35,955 nt of DNA from an uncultured Oscillospiraceae bacterium (GTDB taxonomy: Bacteria; Bacillota; Clostridia; Oscillospirales; Oscillospiraceae): NCBI GenBank assembly GCA_910588045.1, contig CAJUPS010000026.1, positions 1 to 35,955 on the forward strand, given 5' to 3'. A program made the position numbers and the translations under genes. The number at the start of each line of letters is the position of its first letter. Position 1 is the stretch's first letter. Under the pieces are notes generated by a model that was given only the letters and a program-made list of their open reading frames with translations, made no database searches and was not told where the DNA came from. Below, piece after piece: positions 24,196 through 32,528 of this stretch.

Positions 24196-26538
24196 CTAAT
24201 AGGAGGGCGTCTGTGACGTTTTTGCGAGGGCGGCTGCCTGGAGGAGAAGATCGACCGCCCCCACCCGGTAGCCGCAGTCGCTATAGAGGGCCTGCCCTGC
24301 GCCGTCGCAGAGGACCGCCAGGGGCGGACTGTCCGGGTCCCGGCCCAACCGCCGGGCCACCGCCTCCAGGTCGTAGGCCCAGTCGTCCAGCAGGACCTCC
24401 GCCTGCGGCAGACGAGAGAGCGCCCTGGCCAGCGTGGATTGGCCCAGACCATCCCGGCTTCGGAGGAGAAAGCAGAGCCTCCCCGGGACCTCCCGCCGCT
24501 CCATGAGCTCATTGAGCAGGTGCTCCGTGGGCTCCCGGCCCTCCTCCAGCCAGAGGGCCAGAAGGGGACCGCCGCCCTGCCGGAAGACGTCGGCGATCTC
24601 CTCCCCCGCCAGGGTCCTGGCGGGGAGGGCGGGCAGGGACTGGCGGCACAGCAGGTCCTCCGGCCTTCTGGGGCGCAGGTACAGATTGCAGGTCCGTTCT
24701 CCGCCCGGGAGCAGTTCCAGCTCCCGCCGCGCGGCCAGTTGGTCCCCGCCGGGCAGGCGAAGGGCGGTCGTGATCCGATATTGCCCGGCGGGCAGGCGAA
24801 GGGCGGCGGGGTTCCCGTCCGTCAGCGCCAGCGTCCGCCATCCCTCCCGGGTCCGGCGGGCGAGGGACCACTCCCGCTTATACCGGAGTTCCCCGGTCAG
24901 GCGGAGAACCCCCTCCGCCTCCGGGCGGACCGGGTAAAAGCCCCCGTCACGCCAGACCTCCGGTGCGCCCTCCCGCAGTCGGGCGGGCACGCCTCGGGTC
25001 CGCAAAATGGCGATGAGCAGCACCCGGCGGCTCTTTTCGTCGCACCGTCCCGCCGCCAGGGCCTCCGCCGGGGTCCGGTACAAGCTGCCGTACTCGTTCT
25101 CCCCCGGGTCCGGCAGCAGCACCTCCAGGTGTTCCCAGAGGGCGGCGGGGTCCTCCGCTTCCCCGGAAGGAAACCGATCGGACAGCGCCCCGCGCCAGGG
25201 CGTGAGCTTTTCCAGCGCAATGCGGGGACAGGCCGCGTACCGCCAGTAGATGTCCTCCGGCACACCCTCCCGGCGGGGTGGCAGATGGACAAGGTGGTCC
25301 TCCAGCACCTCCCCCGTCACATCCCGCAGGTCCTTGTCCGCCAGGGTGCGGACCAGCTGCCTCCGCAGGTCCTGGTCCGGGCCGTCGAGGAAGGCGCGGA
25401 GGGTCGCCCGGTTGCCCCGGGCGGCGCGGAGAAGCGCATCGCTCTCCTCCGTAAAGAGCCTCTGCTCCCGCAAGGCGTTTCCACGGCGCAGCGTCTCCTC
25501 GCGCTCCGCCTTCTGACGGGCGGTCAGCGCCTCCGGCGGGGACGCAAGGCCCGCCGGGGCCCGGAAATCAAACTCCACCCACGGGGTCTCAGCCGCCTCC
25601 GGAGGGGCCAGGGAGAGGACGATCCCCTCCTCCCCGCACTCTCCTTCGGCGGAGAGATCGCCCAGGGCGGCGGATACGTGGAGACTGCCCCGTCCCAGCG
25701 CCGCCCGGGCGGTCCCGTCCGCCCCGGCGGTGAGGGCCGCAATCGTGTGAAAGGACGCCTCGTTGAGCACCTGGAGCTGAAACTGCGCCCCGGCGGCGGG
25801 CGCGCCGTCCGGCAGGAGGGCCCGGAAGGTATAAGGGTGTACCGCCGCATACCGTGCGGTCTGGTTAAACCAGGTCACCGCACCCTCCCGGCCCAGGGGC
25901 TCCCCGTGGAGGGGGGAGCTCCACGCCCCGAAGACCCGGCTGTGGACCAGCATGGCCCGGGACGCGGCGGTGAGAAACCACCCCCGGTCCAGCACCGGTT
26001 CCGGCTCGCAGGCCCCCAGGAACCGCCACGTATCCCCGCACAGGGCTTCCACCCAGGCGTGGTTGTCGTCGCAGTGGGACCACCGGGGGGCGTAGACCTG
26101 CCGGGCGGGGATGCCCACACTGCGCAGGGCGGACACCAGGAAGGCCGACTCCTCCCCGCACCGTCCGCTGCCGCAGCGGTAGACCGTCAGCGGGGAGGCA
26201 GTGCGCTCGTCCTGAGCCTGGTAAGATGCGTGCTCGTGGCACCAGCGGTTGACCTCCAGCACGCGGTCCTCCATGGAGGGCAGGTCCTTCACCCGGGGCC
26301 AGAGGGCGTCGTGAAAAATCTCCCGGTGGAAGGACAGGTCCTCGTCGTTCACCCGGGGGAAGAGCACGTAGTGGGCGAAAATCTCCCAGTCCAGCGCGGC
26401 GCACCAGGGGGCCTCCTCCCGCAGGGCCAGGGCGTGGTCCGCGAAACGCTCGAAGAGCGACGCCGGGCAGCAGTCCAGGTCGCTCCCCGGCAGGTGGCTG
26501 CGCAGGAACGCCAGGGCCCGCCAGCGCATCACTTCCAT
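24196..26538 (-). CDS. Transglutaminase-like protein with tandem Cys motifs and a thioredoxin-like tail
   Basis: A 780-residue cytoplasmic protein without signal peptide. A transglutaminase core lies at about 90-200: GSGRCGEESAFLVSALRSVG with Cys127 and DNHAWVEAL with His160; the acidic third residue is not in its usual place, GACEPEP (175-181) replacing it. A central beta-rich region follows (235-330). A second, similar block at about 485-540 (GRCDEKSRRVLLIAILRTRG, Cys499) lacks the matching histidine. The C-terminal ~125 residues look thioredoxin-like (LLALWLEEGREPTEHLLNEL) but have no CxxC. The start overlaps the fucosidase gene by 10 bases; a second ATG at 26529 overlaps its stop (TGATG) and is an alternative. 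The frame stays open far upstream, but that is antisense-free overlap with the fucosidase gene, not coding. Peptide or glycopeptide processing is a guess. Confidence 0.75.
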   Translation of the reverse strand: MEVMRWRALAFLRSHLPGSDLDCCPASLFERFADHALALREEAPWCAALDWEIFAHYVLFPRVNDEDLSFHREIFHDALWPRVKDLPSMEDRVLEVNRWCHEHASYQAQDERTASPLTVYRCGSGRCGEESAFLVSALRSVGIPARQVYAPRWSHCDDNHAWVEALCGDTWRFLGACEPEPVLDRGWFLTAASRAMLVHSRVFGAWSSPLHGEPLGREGAVTWFNQTARYAAVHPYTFRALLPDGAPAAGAQFQLQVLNEASFHTIAALTAGADGTARAALGRGSLHVSAALGDLSAEGECGEEGIVLSLAPPEAAETPWVEFDFRAPAGLASPPEALTARQKAEREETLRRGNALREQRLFTEESDALLRAARGNRATLRAFLDGPDQDLRRQLVRTLADKDLRDVTGEVLEDHLVHLPPRREGVPEDIYWRYAACPRIALEKLTPWRGALSDRFPSGEAEDPAALWEHLEVLLPDPGENEYGSLYRTPAEALAAGRCDEKSRRVLLIAILRTRGVPARLREGAPEVWRDGGFYPVRPEAEGVLRLTGELRYKREWSLARRTREGWRTLALTDGNPAALRLPAGQYRITTALRLPGGDQLAARRELELLPGGERTCNLYLRPRRPEDLLCRQSLPALPARTLAGEEIADVFRQGGGPLLALWLEEGREPTEHLLNELMERREVPGRLCFLLRSRDGLGQSTLARALSRLPQAEVLLDDWAYDLEAVARRLGRDPDSPPLAVLCDGAGQALYSDCGYRVGAVDLLLQAAALAKTSQTPSY

Positions 26539-27860
26539 TCCGGCACCGCCCCCGGCTTCACCCGGACGGCCAGCACCGTGTCCACCGGGTCGGGGAGCAC
26601 CGGGTCCGGACCCAGGTCGGCGAAGACCACGTCGGGGTAGTTGTTGTAGACCCAGTTCCGGTTGATGGGGACCTCGCTGCCGTCCGCCAGGCGGCGGATG
26701 GACAGCACGTCCCCGTGGCGCAGCCCCGTCAGGGGCACCCCGCCGACGGTATTGTCCAGGACGTGGAAGTACAGCGTGTCCCCCCGGCGGGTGATCCGGC
26801 CGTAGTCCGGCTTCTCCAGGCCGGATGGGCCGCAGCCATAGATGCTCTCCCCGTTGCAGTCCATCCACCGGCCGATCTCCGCGAGGATCCTGCGGGACTC
26901 CTCCGGGAAGCGGCCCCGGGCGTCGGGCCCCACGTTCAAAAGCATGTTCCCGCCCTTGCTGACGCACTCCACCAGCTTGCGCACCAGCATGGGGGCGGGC
27001 TTGAAGAAGTGGTCTGTGGCACAGTAGCCCCAGTGGTTGTTCATGGTGAAGTTGCTCTCCCAGATCAGGGGCCGCCCCTCCGCGTCCCGCAGGCCGTTGG
27101 GCGGGATGATCTGCTCGGGGCTGACGAAATCCCCGTGGCAGGGGCTGGGATTGCACTCCGCCAGGGAGCCGAAACCCTCGCCGCTGACCTCCAGGCGGTT
27201 GTCGATGATGACCCCCGGCTGGAGGGAGCGCACCATGTCCACCAGCTCTGCGCCCCGCCAGGCCTCCCCACGGAGCTCGTCGTAGGAGAAGTCAAACCAC
27301 AGGATGTCCAGCTTGCCGTAGTTGGTGCACAGCTCCCGGACCTGGTTGTGGAGGTAGTCCAGGTAGCGGTCAAAATCCCGGCCCTCGTTGCCATAGGCGG
27401 GGTCATCCCGCATGGGGTGGTGGGGGTCGCCGTAGTGGGGGAAGTCCGGGTGCCGCCAGTCGATGAGGGAGAAGTAGAGCCCCACCTTCAGCCCGAACTC
27501 CCGGGCGGCCTCCACGTATTCGCCCACGAAGTCCCGCCCGGAGGGGGTGTTGGTGGACTTGAAGTCCGTATAGGCGCTGTCGAACAGGCAGAACCCATCG
27601 TGGTGCTTGGCGGTGAGAACGACGTAGCGCATCCCCGCCGCCTTGGCCATGGCCATCCACTCCCGCATGTCGCACAGGGTGGGATTGAACTCCCGCATGT
27701 AGGGATCATAGTCCTCACTGGGGATGCGCTCCTCGCTGCGCACCCACTCCCCCCGGGCGGGGATGGCGTACAGGCCCCAGTGGATGAACATGCCGAACCG
27801 CGCCTGGGTGTACCAGGCCATCCGGCGCTCGTAGTCCTCGCGGACGAATTGATAGGACAT
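26529..27860 (-). CDS. Alpha-L-fucosidase, glycoside hydrolase family 29
   Basis: A 443-residue retaining exo-fucosidase, releasing L-fucose from host or milk-type glycans. The TIM-barrel signature runs from RFGMFIHWGLYAIPARGEW (21-39) through LTAKHHDGFCLFDS (82-95) to DILWFDFSYDE (185-195), where Asp190 is the expected nucleophile. GGNMLLNVGPDARG is the usual end of the catalytic domain; a short beta domain follows. There is no signal peptide, so substrates must be imported oligosaccharides. The ATG follows AAGGAGG. Co-transcribed with the overlapping transglutaminase-like gene, from a promoter back-to-back with that of cutC. No fucose-use or transporter gene is adjacent. Confidence 0.94.
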   Translation of the reverse strand: MSYQFVREDYERRMAWYTQARFGMFIHWGLYAIPARGEWVRSEERIPSEDYDPYMREFNPTLCDMREWMAMAKAAGMRYVVLTAKHHDGFCLFDSAYTDFKSTNTPSGRDFVGEYVEAAREFGLKVGLYFSLIDWRHPDFPHYGDPHHPMRDDPAYGNEGRDFDRYLDYLHNQVRELCTNYGKLDILWFDFSYDELRGEAWRGAELVDMVRSLQPGVIIDNRLEVSGEGFGSLAECNPSPCHGDFVSPEQIIPPNGLRDAEGRPLIWESNFTMNNHWGYCATDHFFKPAPMLVRKLVECVSKGGNMLLNVGPDARGRFPEESRRILAEIGRWMDCNGESIYGCGPSGLEKPDYGRITRRGDTLYFHVLDNTVGGVPLTGLRHGDVLSIRRLADGSEVPINRNWVYNNYPDVVFADLGPDPVLPDPVDTVLAVRVKPGAVPEWK

Positions 27861-27893
27861 CTCTCAGCCTCCTTGTTTTCATCTGGAGACCTT

Positions 27894-27922
27894 ATTATAC
27901 CGTGCCGCCGGACCGCTGGCAA
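27894..27922 (-). promoter_or_regulatory. Promoter of the fucosidase operon
   Basis: On the reverse strand, TTGCCA (27917-27922), a 17-bp spacer and TATAAT (27894-27899). Its -35 box lies 7 bases from that of the divergent cutC promoter. Confidence 0.85.
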
Positions 27923-27929
27923 GCCCTCC

Positions 27930-27958
27930 TTGACAGGTTCCGGCAAAAATATTATAAT
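27930..27958 (+). promoter_or_regulatory. Promoter of cutC
   Basis: A perfect TTGACA (27930-27935), 17-bp spacer and perfect TATAAT (27953-27958), 41 bases before the start codon. Confidence 0.9.
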
Positions 27959-27999
27959 CATCCCGGAAACCCAATTTATAGGACAGGCGGTATGGACAT

Positions 28000-28752
28000 A
28001 TGAGCAGAGTTTTATTGGAGGTCTGCTGCGGCAGCGCGGACGACGTCATCCAGGCCCATCTGGCGGGAGCGGACCGGGTGGAGCTCAACAGCGACCTGTT
28101 CCACGGCGGCCTCACCCCCACCCTGGGGGAGCTGATCGTGGCCAAGCGGGAGACGGGCATGAAGATCATGACCATGGTCCGGCCCCGGGAGGGGGGCTTC
28201 TGCTACACGGACGCGGAGTTTGCCACCGCCGTGGAGGACGGGAAGCTGCTGCTCTCCCACGGCGCGGACGGACTGGTCTTCGGGTTCCTCCACCAGGACG
28301 GGACCCTGGACCGGGAGCGGACGGCCATCCTGGCGGACCTGGCCCGGACGGCGGGGCGGGAGGCCGTGTTCCACCGGGCCATCGACGTGGTCCCCGACTG
28401 GCGCGCGGCGCTGGACGAGCTGATTGCCCTGGGCGTCACCCGGGTGCTCACCAGCGGACAGGAGCCGGACGTCTCCCTGGGCACGGCCACCGTCCGGGAG
28501 ATGATCGAGTACGCGGCGGGACGCATCCAGATCCTCCCCGGCGCGGGGATCACCGCCCGAAACATGGACCGGATCATTGCTGAGACCGGGTGCCGCCAAA
28601 TCCACCTGGCCGCCCACCGGCCAATGAGCGACACCTCCGTCAGCAACAACCGCTCGATCTACTACGGCGGCTGTCTGTATCCCCCGGAGGACCGGTTCAA
28701 TATCATCGACAGCGACTACATCGGCGGCATGGTGCGGCGATTGTCGGAATAA
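28000..28752 (+). CDS. cutC: CutC family protein (copper homeostasis)
   Basis: A 250-residue TIM-barrel protein of the CutC family. Family motifs are LLEVCCGSADDVIQAHLAGADRVEL split over residues 5-29, LFHGGLTPT (33-41), MVRPREGGFCY (59-69), FHRAIDV and the ending SDTSVSNNRS. The name comes from E. coli copper-tolerance work, but a direct copper role is disputed and its biochemical activity is not settled. The ATG has a weak ribosome site (AGGCGG, 10 bases upstream). It diverges from the fucosidase operon; a role in sugar metabolism is possible but only suggested by this neighbourhood. Confidence 0.92.
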   Translation: MSRVLLEVCCGSADDVIQAHLAGADRVELNSDLFHGGLTPTLGELIVAKRETGMKIMTMVRPREGGFCYTDAEFATAVEDGKLLLSHGADGLVFGFLHQDGTLDRERTAILADLARTAGREAVFHRAIDVVPDWRAALDELIALGVTRVLTSGQEPDVSLGTATVREMIEYAAGRIQILPGAGITARNMDRIIAETGCRQIHLAAHRPMSDTSVSNNRSIYYGGCLYPPEDRFNIIDSDYIGGMVRRLSE

Positions 28753-28761
28753 GCAGGCAGA

Positions 28762-28787
28762 GGGGCGGGCTCATAAGAGCCCGCCCC
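28762..28787. terminator. GC-rich hairpin between cutC and dnaX
   Basis: An 11-bp perfect stem (GGGGCGGGCTC and complement) with an ATAA loop after cutC, facing the end of dnaX. No clear T run, so efficiency is uncertain. Confidence 0.6.
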
Positions 28788-28861
28788 GCCGGTCTACGCG
28801 AATAGATTCCGCCTTCTCATACATTCTCATGGGGCCGGTGCAGCGCCATCGTCTCCCTTTC

Positions 28862-30562
28862 TCACGGTTTTACCGTAAAAGTGTCAAATTTGCTGCCCTG
28901 CCGGATCAGTTCCTCCAGCTTGTCCACCGGCCGTGCGCTGCCGTCGTCCAAGAGGAAGCGCACGGCGATGGGTTCTCCCACGGCCTCCTCCGTGACCTTC
29001 TGGATCACCTGGACCACCTCGGGACAGTTGAGGGTTTCCATCGTCAGCTCATCGCCGCAGCGGACCACCATGGTGCCGTCCTCCAGGGTTCCGTCGGCGT
29101 CGTCCAGCATGTACCAGAACATGGGCATCGACGCCAGTTGGTTCTTGTATTTCTCTACCAGTCCCGCCCACAGCCCGCTATCGGCGGCCTTTTGCGGCCT
29201 CGGCGCGTCCGGTTTCACCGCGTGGACCGGCTCTGCGGGTTCCCCATAGGGCGGCGGGCCCTCCGGCTCCGACTGCCCGAGCGGCAGGTTCTCCGGAGGC
29301 GCCTCCGGCAGCGGCGGGCGGCCCTCCTCCTCCCAGGGCGGCAGGTCCTCTTTGACGGGCGGGCGCTCCTTCCGCGCGGGAGCGGGCTTCTGCACCCTGG
29401 GCGCAGGGGCGGGCGCGGCGACCACGCCCCCCTCCTCCAGTCGCGCCAGACGGGCGGCCAGAGCGGTGACGTCGCCGCACAGACTCTCGTCACACAGCCG
29501 CAGCAGGCACAGCTCGGCATCCGTGCGGCGGTTGGGACTGAAGGGCAGCGCGGCGGAGACGCTTTGCAGCAGGGAGGCCATGAAGAGCAGCCGGGTGGGG
29601 CTCACGCCCTGGGAGAGGCTGTCCATCAGACTGTTGTCGTATCCGCCGGACAGCAGCGCCGCCCCCCCCTCGGGAGCGGTCATGCGCACCAGCAGGTCCC
29701 GGGTCAGCGTGGACAGCTCCCCCAGCAGGGCGCCCACATCCTTCCCGCCGCTGTAGAGCCGGTCCAGGGTCAGCAGCGCGTCCCGGGCGTCCCGGCGCAG
29801 CAGCTGGCCCATGAGCTCCGCCGTCTGGAAGTTCCCCGCCAGGCCCAGCACCTCCAGCACCCGGGCGCTGTCGATGGCGCCGCCCGACGCGCCGCACTGG
29901 TCCAGCAGGCTCAGGCCGTCCCGCAGGGCCCCGTCGGACAGGCGGGCGAGCATCCCGGCGGCGTCCTCCGTCAGCGCCATCCCCTCCTGCTCGGCCACAT
30001 AGCGCAGCCGCTTTTCGATGTCCGCAGGCATGATCCGCTTGAAGGTGAAGCGCTGGCACCGGGAGAGGATGGTGGCGGGCACCTTGTGGAGCTCCGTGGT
30101 GGCCAGAATGAAGATCAGGTGGGCCGGGGGCTCCTCAAGGATCTTCAGCAGGGCGTTGAAAGCGGAGATGGACAGCATGTGGACCTCATCGACGATATAC
30201 ACCCGATACTTCACGCTGGCGGGGGAGTAGACCGCCTCGTCCCGGAGGGCCCGGACCTGGTCCACGCCGTTGTTGGAGGCCGCGTCCAGCTCCAGCACGT
30301 CCAGCAGACTGCCGTTGTCGATGCCCACACAGGCGGGGCACCGGCCGCAGGGGTCGCCATCCTCCGGATGCTCGCAGTTGACCGCCTTGGCGAGAATTTT
30401 GGCACAGGTGGTCTTGCCGGTGCCCCGGGTGCCGGTGAAGAGGTAGGCATGGGACAGCCGTCCCTGGGCGACCTGCCGCCGCAGGGTCTCCGTGATGTGC
30501 TCCTGTCCCACCACGTCCTCGAAGGTCCTGGGACGCCACTTGCGGTAGAGCGCCTGATACAT
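28862..30562 (-). CDS. dnaX: DNA polymerase III subunit gamma/tau
   Basis: The 566-residue clamp-loader ATPase of the replicase. It starts MYQALYRKWRPRTFEDVVGQ, with Walker A GTRGTGKT (44-51), zinc-binding Cys63, Cys72, Cys75 and Cys78, Walker B VYIVDEVHML (121-130), DELTA-box-like LEEPP (142-146) and sensor-1 region LSRCQRF (166-172). A proline/glutamate-rich linker (about 370-440) leads to a C-terminal polymerase-binding domain. No A-rich frameshift slip site is evident, so a single product is expected. The ATG at 30562 follows GGGAGGGATC; the longer frame runs into the SRP RNA gene. The usual partners ybaB and recR are not downstream; cutC is there instead, convergent. Confidence 0.96.
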   Translation of the reverse strand: MYQALYRKWRPRTFEDVVGQEHITETLRRQVAQGRLSHAYLFTGTRGTGKTTCAKILAKAVNCEHPEDGDPCGRCPACVGIDNGSLLDVLELDAASNNGVDQVRALRDEAVYSPASVKYRVYIVDEVHMLSISAFNALLKILEEPPAHLIFILATTELHKVPATILSRCQRFTFKRIMPADIEKRLRYVAEQEGMALTEDAAGMLARLSDGALRDGLSLLDQCGASGGAIDSARVLEVLGLAGNFQTAELMGQLLRRDARDALLTLDRLYSGGKDVGALLGELSTLTRDLLVRMTAPEGGAALLSGGYDNSLMDSLSQGVSPTRLLFMASLLQSVSAALPFSPNRRTDAELCLLRLCDESLCGDVTALAARLARLEEGGVVAAPAPAPRVQKPAPARKERPPVKEDLPPWEEEGRPPLPEAPPENLPLGQSEPEGPPPYGEPAEPVHAVKPDAPRPQKAADSGLWAGLVEKYKNQLASMPMFWYMLDDADGTLEDGTMVVRCGDELTMETLNCPEVVQVIQKVTEEAVGEPIAVRFLLDDGSARPVDKLEELIRQGSKFDTFTVKP

Positions 30563-30597
30563 GCAGATCCCTCCCAAACATCCACGGAAAATAAAAA

Positions 30598-30765
30598 GGC
30601 GCCATAAAACACTCTCCGCAAGCATCCGCTCCGAACCGGAGCCCTCGCGGCACATTTCGTCCCGCTTAATGCTGCTCGGTTCCCCGCCTGACATGGTTCA
30701 CAGGCTTCCATTGCGCGAGACCGGAACCTCAACACGAATGCCTGCGGAGGGTATTTTATGGCGCT
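30598..30765 (-). ncRNA. ffs: Signal recognition particle RNA
   Basis: On the reverse strand this ~168-base transcript has the conserved SRP domain IV: CCATGTCAGGCGGGGAACCG with the GGAA tetraloop, followed by AGCAGCATTAAG, which match the Ffh-binding core. The 5' and 3' ends pair (GCGCCATAAAA with TTTTATGGCGC), closing a long rod, and a TTTTTATTTT tail ends it. It partners Ffh to deliver membrane proteins. Position 35 bases ahead of dnaX is a known Firmicutes arrangement. Ends are estimated from the promoter and the closing helix. It is intermediate between the ~115-base E. coli and ~270-base Bacillus forms. Confidence 0.92.
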
Positions 30766-30771
30766 GGGCTT

Positions 30772-30800
30772 ATTATACACGATTGTCCTCCGGATTGCAA
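30772..30800 (-). promoter_or_regulatory. Promoter of the SRP RNA gene
   Basis: On the reverse strand, TTGCAA (30795-30800), a 17-bp spacer and perfect TATAAT (30772-30777), 7 bases ahead of the predicted RNA 5' end. Confidence 0.88.
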
Positions 30801-30875
30801 GAGGGAATTTTTTCGGGTCCCCTTTGGAAAAAAGTGCTGTCGGACCATAACTTCGGCGATTTCTACAAAGGCGTG

Positions 30876-30904
30876 TTGATATGACAGGAGCCCTATGCTA
30901 TAAT
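30876..30904 (+). promoter_or_regulatory. Promoter of the hypothetical gene / methyltransferase pair
   Basis: TTGATA (30876-30881), a 17-bp spacer and TATAAT (30899-30904), 36 bases before the start codon at 30941. Confidence 0.82.
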
Positions 30905-30940
30905 AGGCGCAGCAAATAGAGATGTGAGGGAGGATGATGT

Positions 30941-31624
30941 ATGAGGAAATGGATGAAAGCGAAACGTTGCCGGATCGTCGTGGGTATCGGCATTGCGCTC
31001 GTTATGGGTATCTTGATGTATACGCTGGCAGGGTACGTTCCCGTTGTTGGGAAATATGTGGCAGATGCAAAACTGAGCCTCTATAGCGGCGAAAAAGTCA
31101 ACACAAGGTATGTATTTCCCTCCTCCCGATATGCTGCAACTGGCCGTGGCAGAAAACTGCTTCAATATAATTTGCGGAACAACACCATCTTTGATGAAGC
31201 GTATAATGATAGAATAACAAATCAAATAAACCGCCAATATCTCTCGTTTATTGCGGCATCATCAGGAAATACAATTGATTACCCGGGTATGTTGTCAGTA
31301 TGGACCAACATTGATGCGGCAGACACGTCCAAAGTATATGCAAAAATTTATGCTATGACGATCTTTGATGAAACAAATATAGCTGCGCAGGATAGCGAAC
31401 GGCAAATTTGCGAACTTGCGGTCCAACTGATCGAATCCATTGATTTGAACTGCACGTCCATTCAGATGATCTATGCGAATAGATGGGGACTGTATGAGCT
31501 GAACTGTGATTCAGGGAAAAAACCGCTGGAGTATCATGAGCTTACAAAATATATCAAGCAGTTTCATGAGGAGGACTTGCCGCTGGAGTATATTGAGTGG
31601 AGGAATGCCCTACTGAGAGGATGA
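30941..31624 (+). CDS. Hypothetical membrane-anchored protein
   Basis: A 227-residue protein that I do not recognise. A basic N-terminus (MRKWMKAKRCR) precedes one hydrophobic helix at about 12-33, giving an uncleaved anchor or signal peptide; the rest should lie outside the membrane. It is soluble-looking, with only scattered Cys (two or three) and no known motif. The ATG follows GAGGGAGG at 7 bases. Codons are visibly more AT-rich than those of neighbours. It lies 25 bases ahead of a methyltransferase gene on the same strand, and the two are probably one transcript. A horizontally acquired gene is a reasonable inference. Confidence 0.75.
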   Translation: MRKWMKAKRCRIVVGIGIALVMGILMYTLAGYVPVVGKYVADAKLSLYSGEKVNTRYVFPSSRYAATGRGRKLLQYNLRNNTIFDEAYNDRITNQINRQYLSFIAASSGNTIDYPGMLSVWTNIDAADTSKVYAKIYAMTIFDETNIAAQDSERQICELAVQLIESIDLNCTSIQMIYANRWGLYELNCDSGKKPLEYHELTKYIKQFHEEDLPLEYIEWRNALLRG

Positions 31625-31649
31625 GTCTGGGACAGGAGGAGAATAATCC

Positions 31650-32378
31650 GTGAAAAACGAATATGACAATGAAAGATTTTTTGAAGAATACGCCCAAATG
31701 CCCCGCAGCAGGGATGGTCTGGCCGCTGCCGGAGAGTGGCATCAGCTAAAGCCCCTGTTCCCTCCGCTTCAAGGGAAAACGGTCCTGGATTTGGGGTGCG
31801 GCTATGGCTGGCACTGTACCTTTGCCGCCGGGCAGGGAGCCGCCCGCGTGCTGGGACTGGATTTGAGCAGGAAAATGATTGAAGAAGCCAGGAGGCGAAA
31901 TGCAGAAGAGCAGATCGAGTATCGCGTCTGCGGAATGGAAGAGTACGAATATCCGGACGATACGTGGGATTGTGTCGTATCCAATCTGGCGCTGCACTAT
32001 ATTGAGGATATTGAGAACATATTTCAAAAGGTATATAGAACCCTGAAATCGGGAGGAGTCTTTATTTTCAACATCGAGCATCCTGTTTTTACCGCCGGTG
32101 TTGGACAGGACTGGATTTACACGGAAGCTGGCGTGCCGCAATACTGGCCCGTGGACAATTATTTCTTTCCGGGGGCACGGAATACCCATTTCCTGGGGTG
32201 CGATGTGGTGAAACAGCACCACACGCTCACACAGATTCTGATGGGACTGCTGCGGAACGGATTTGCGTTGGAGGCCGCAGAGGAGGCGGAACCACCCAAA
32301 GAGATGATGCAGCTTCCGGGAATGAAGGACGAGCTGCGCCGTCCGATGATGCTATTGGTGAAAGCCAATAAAGCGTGA
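31650..32378 (+). CDS. Class I SAM-dependent methyltransferase
   Basis: A 242-residue methyltransferase of the UbiE/Tam-like group, substrate unknown. The SAM motif TVLDLGCGYGWHCTFAA lies at 44-60, LGLDLSRKMIEEAR at about 68-81 supplies the acidic ribose-binding residue, and CVVSNLALHYIEDI is the post-motif. FFPGARNTHFLGCDVVKQHHTL in the C-terminal half is common in small-molecule methyltransferases of this type. The start is a GTG, 10 bases after AGGAGG. It is unrelated in detail to the methyltransferase at 6388-7176. The gene follows the hypothetical membrane protein closely and shares its lower GC content. Confidence 0.86.
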   Translation: MKNEYDNERFFEEYAQMPRSRDGLAAAGEWHQLKPLFPPLQGKTVLDLGCGYGWHCTFAAGQGAARVLGLDLSRKMIEEARRRNAEEQIEYRVCGMEEYEYPDDTWDCVVSNLALHYIEDIENIFQKVYRTLKSGGVFIFNIEHPVFTAGVGQDWIYTEAGVPQYWPVDNYFFPGARNTHFLGCDVVKQHHTLTQILMGLLRNGFALEAAEEAEPPKEMMQLPGMKDELRRPMMLLVKANKA

Positions 32379-32463
32379 CGGGGGTTATGAGACATCGAAA
32401 GCGGCACAGCCGTTTGCGAAGATGATTTTAGCGCAGCGCAGGCGCAGCAGGACCAAAAAGCAG

Positions 32464-32492
32464 TTGGCATTCTTTGGATCTAGGTGTATAAT
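32464..32492 (+). promoter_or_regulatory. Promoter of the CAP-SLH-CHAP gene
   Basis: TTGGCA (32464-32469), a 17-bp spacer and TATAAT (32487-32492), 36 bases before the start at 32529. Confidence 0.85.
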
Positions 32493-32528
32493 GTGTCTTG
32501 CATTATTTTTGAAAGGAGCGAGATCACG

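Noticed and set aside
26539..27156. Upstream extension of the transglutaminase-like frame
   Set aside because: The extension lies in another frame of the fucosidase gene and reads as Arg/Pro/Gly-rich filler; the true start is at the fucosidase stop.
26715..28583. Long plus-strand frame of 622 codons across the fucosidase and cutC
   Set aside because: It runs antisense to the fucosidase and out of frame through cutC; composition is that of a shadow frame.
28829..30607. Plus-strand 592-codon frame opposite dnaX
   Set aside because: Antisense shadow of a well-supported essential gene, with no ribosome binding site.
30563..30694. N-terminal extension of DnaX
   Set aside because: The extra codons overlap the SRP RNA and do not resemble DnaX; a strong ribosome site precedes the internal ATG at 30562.
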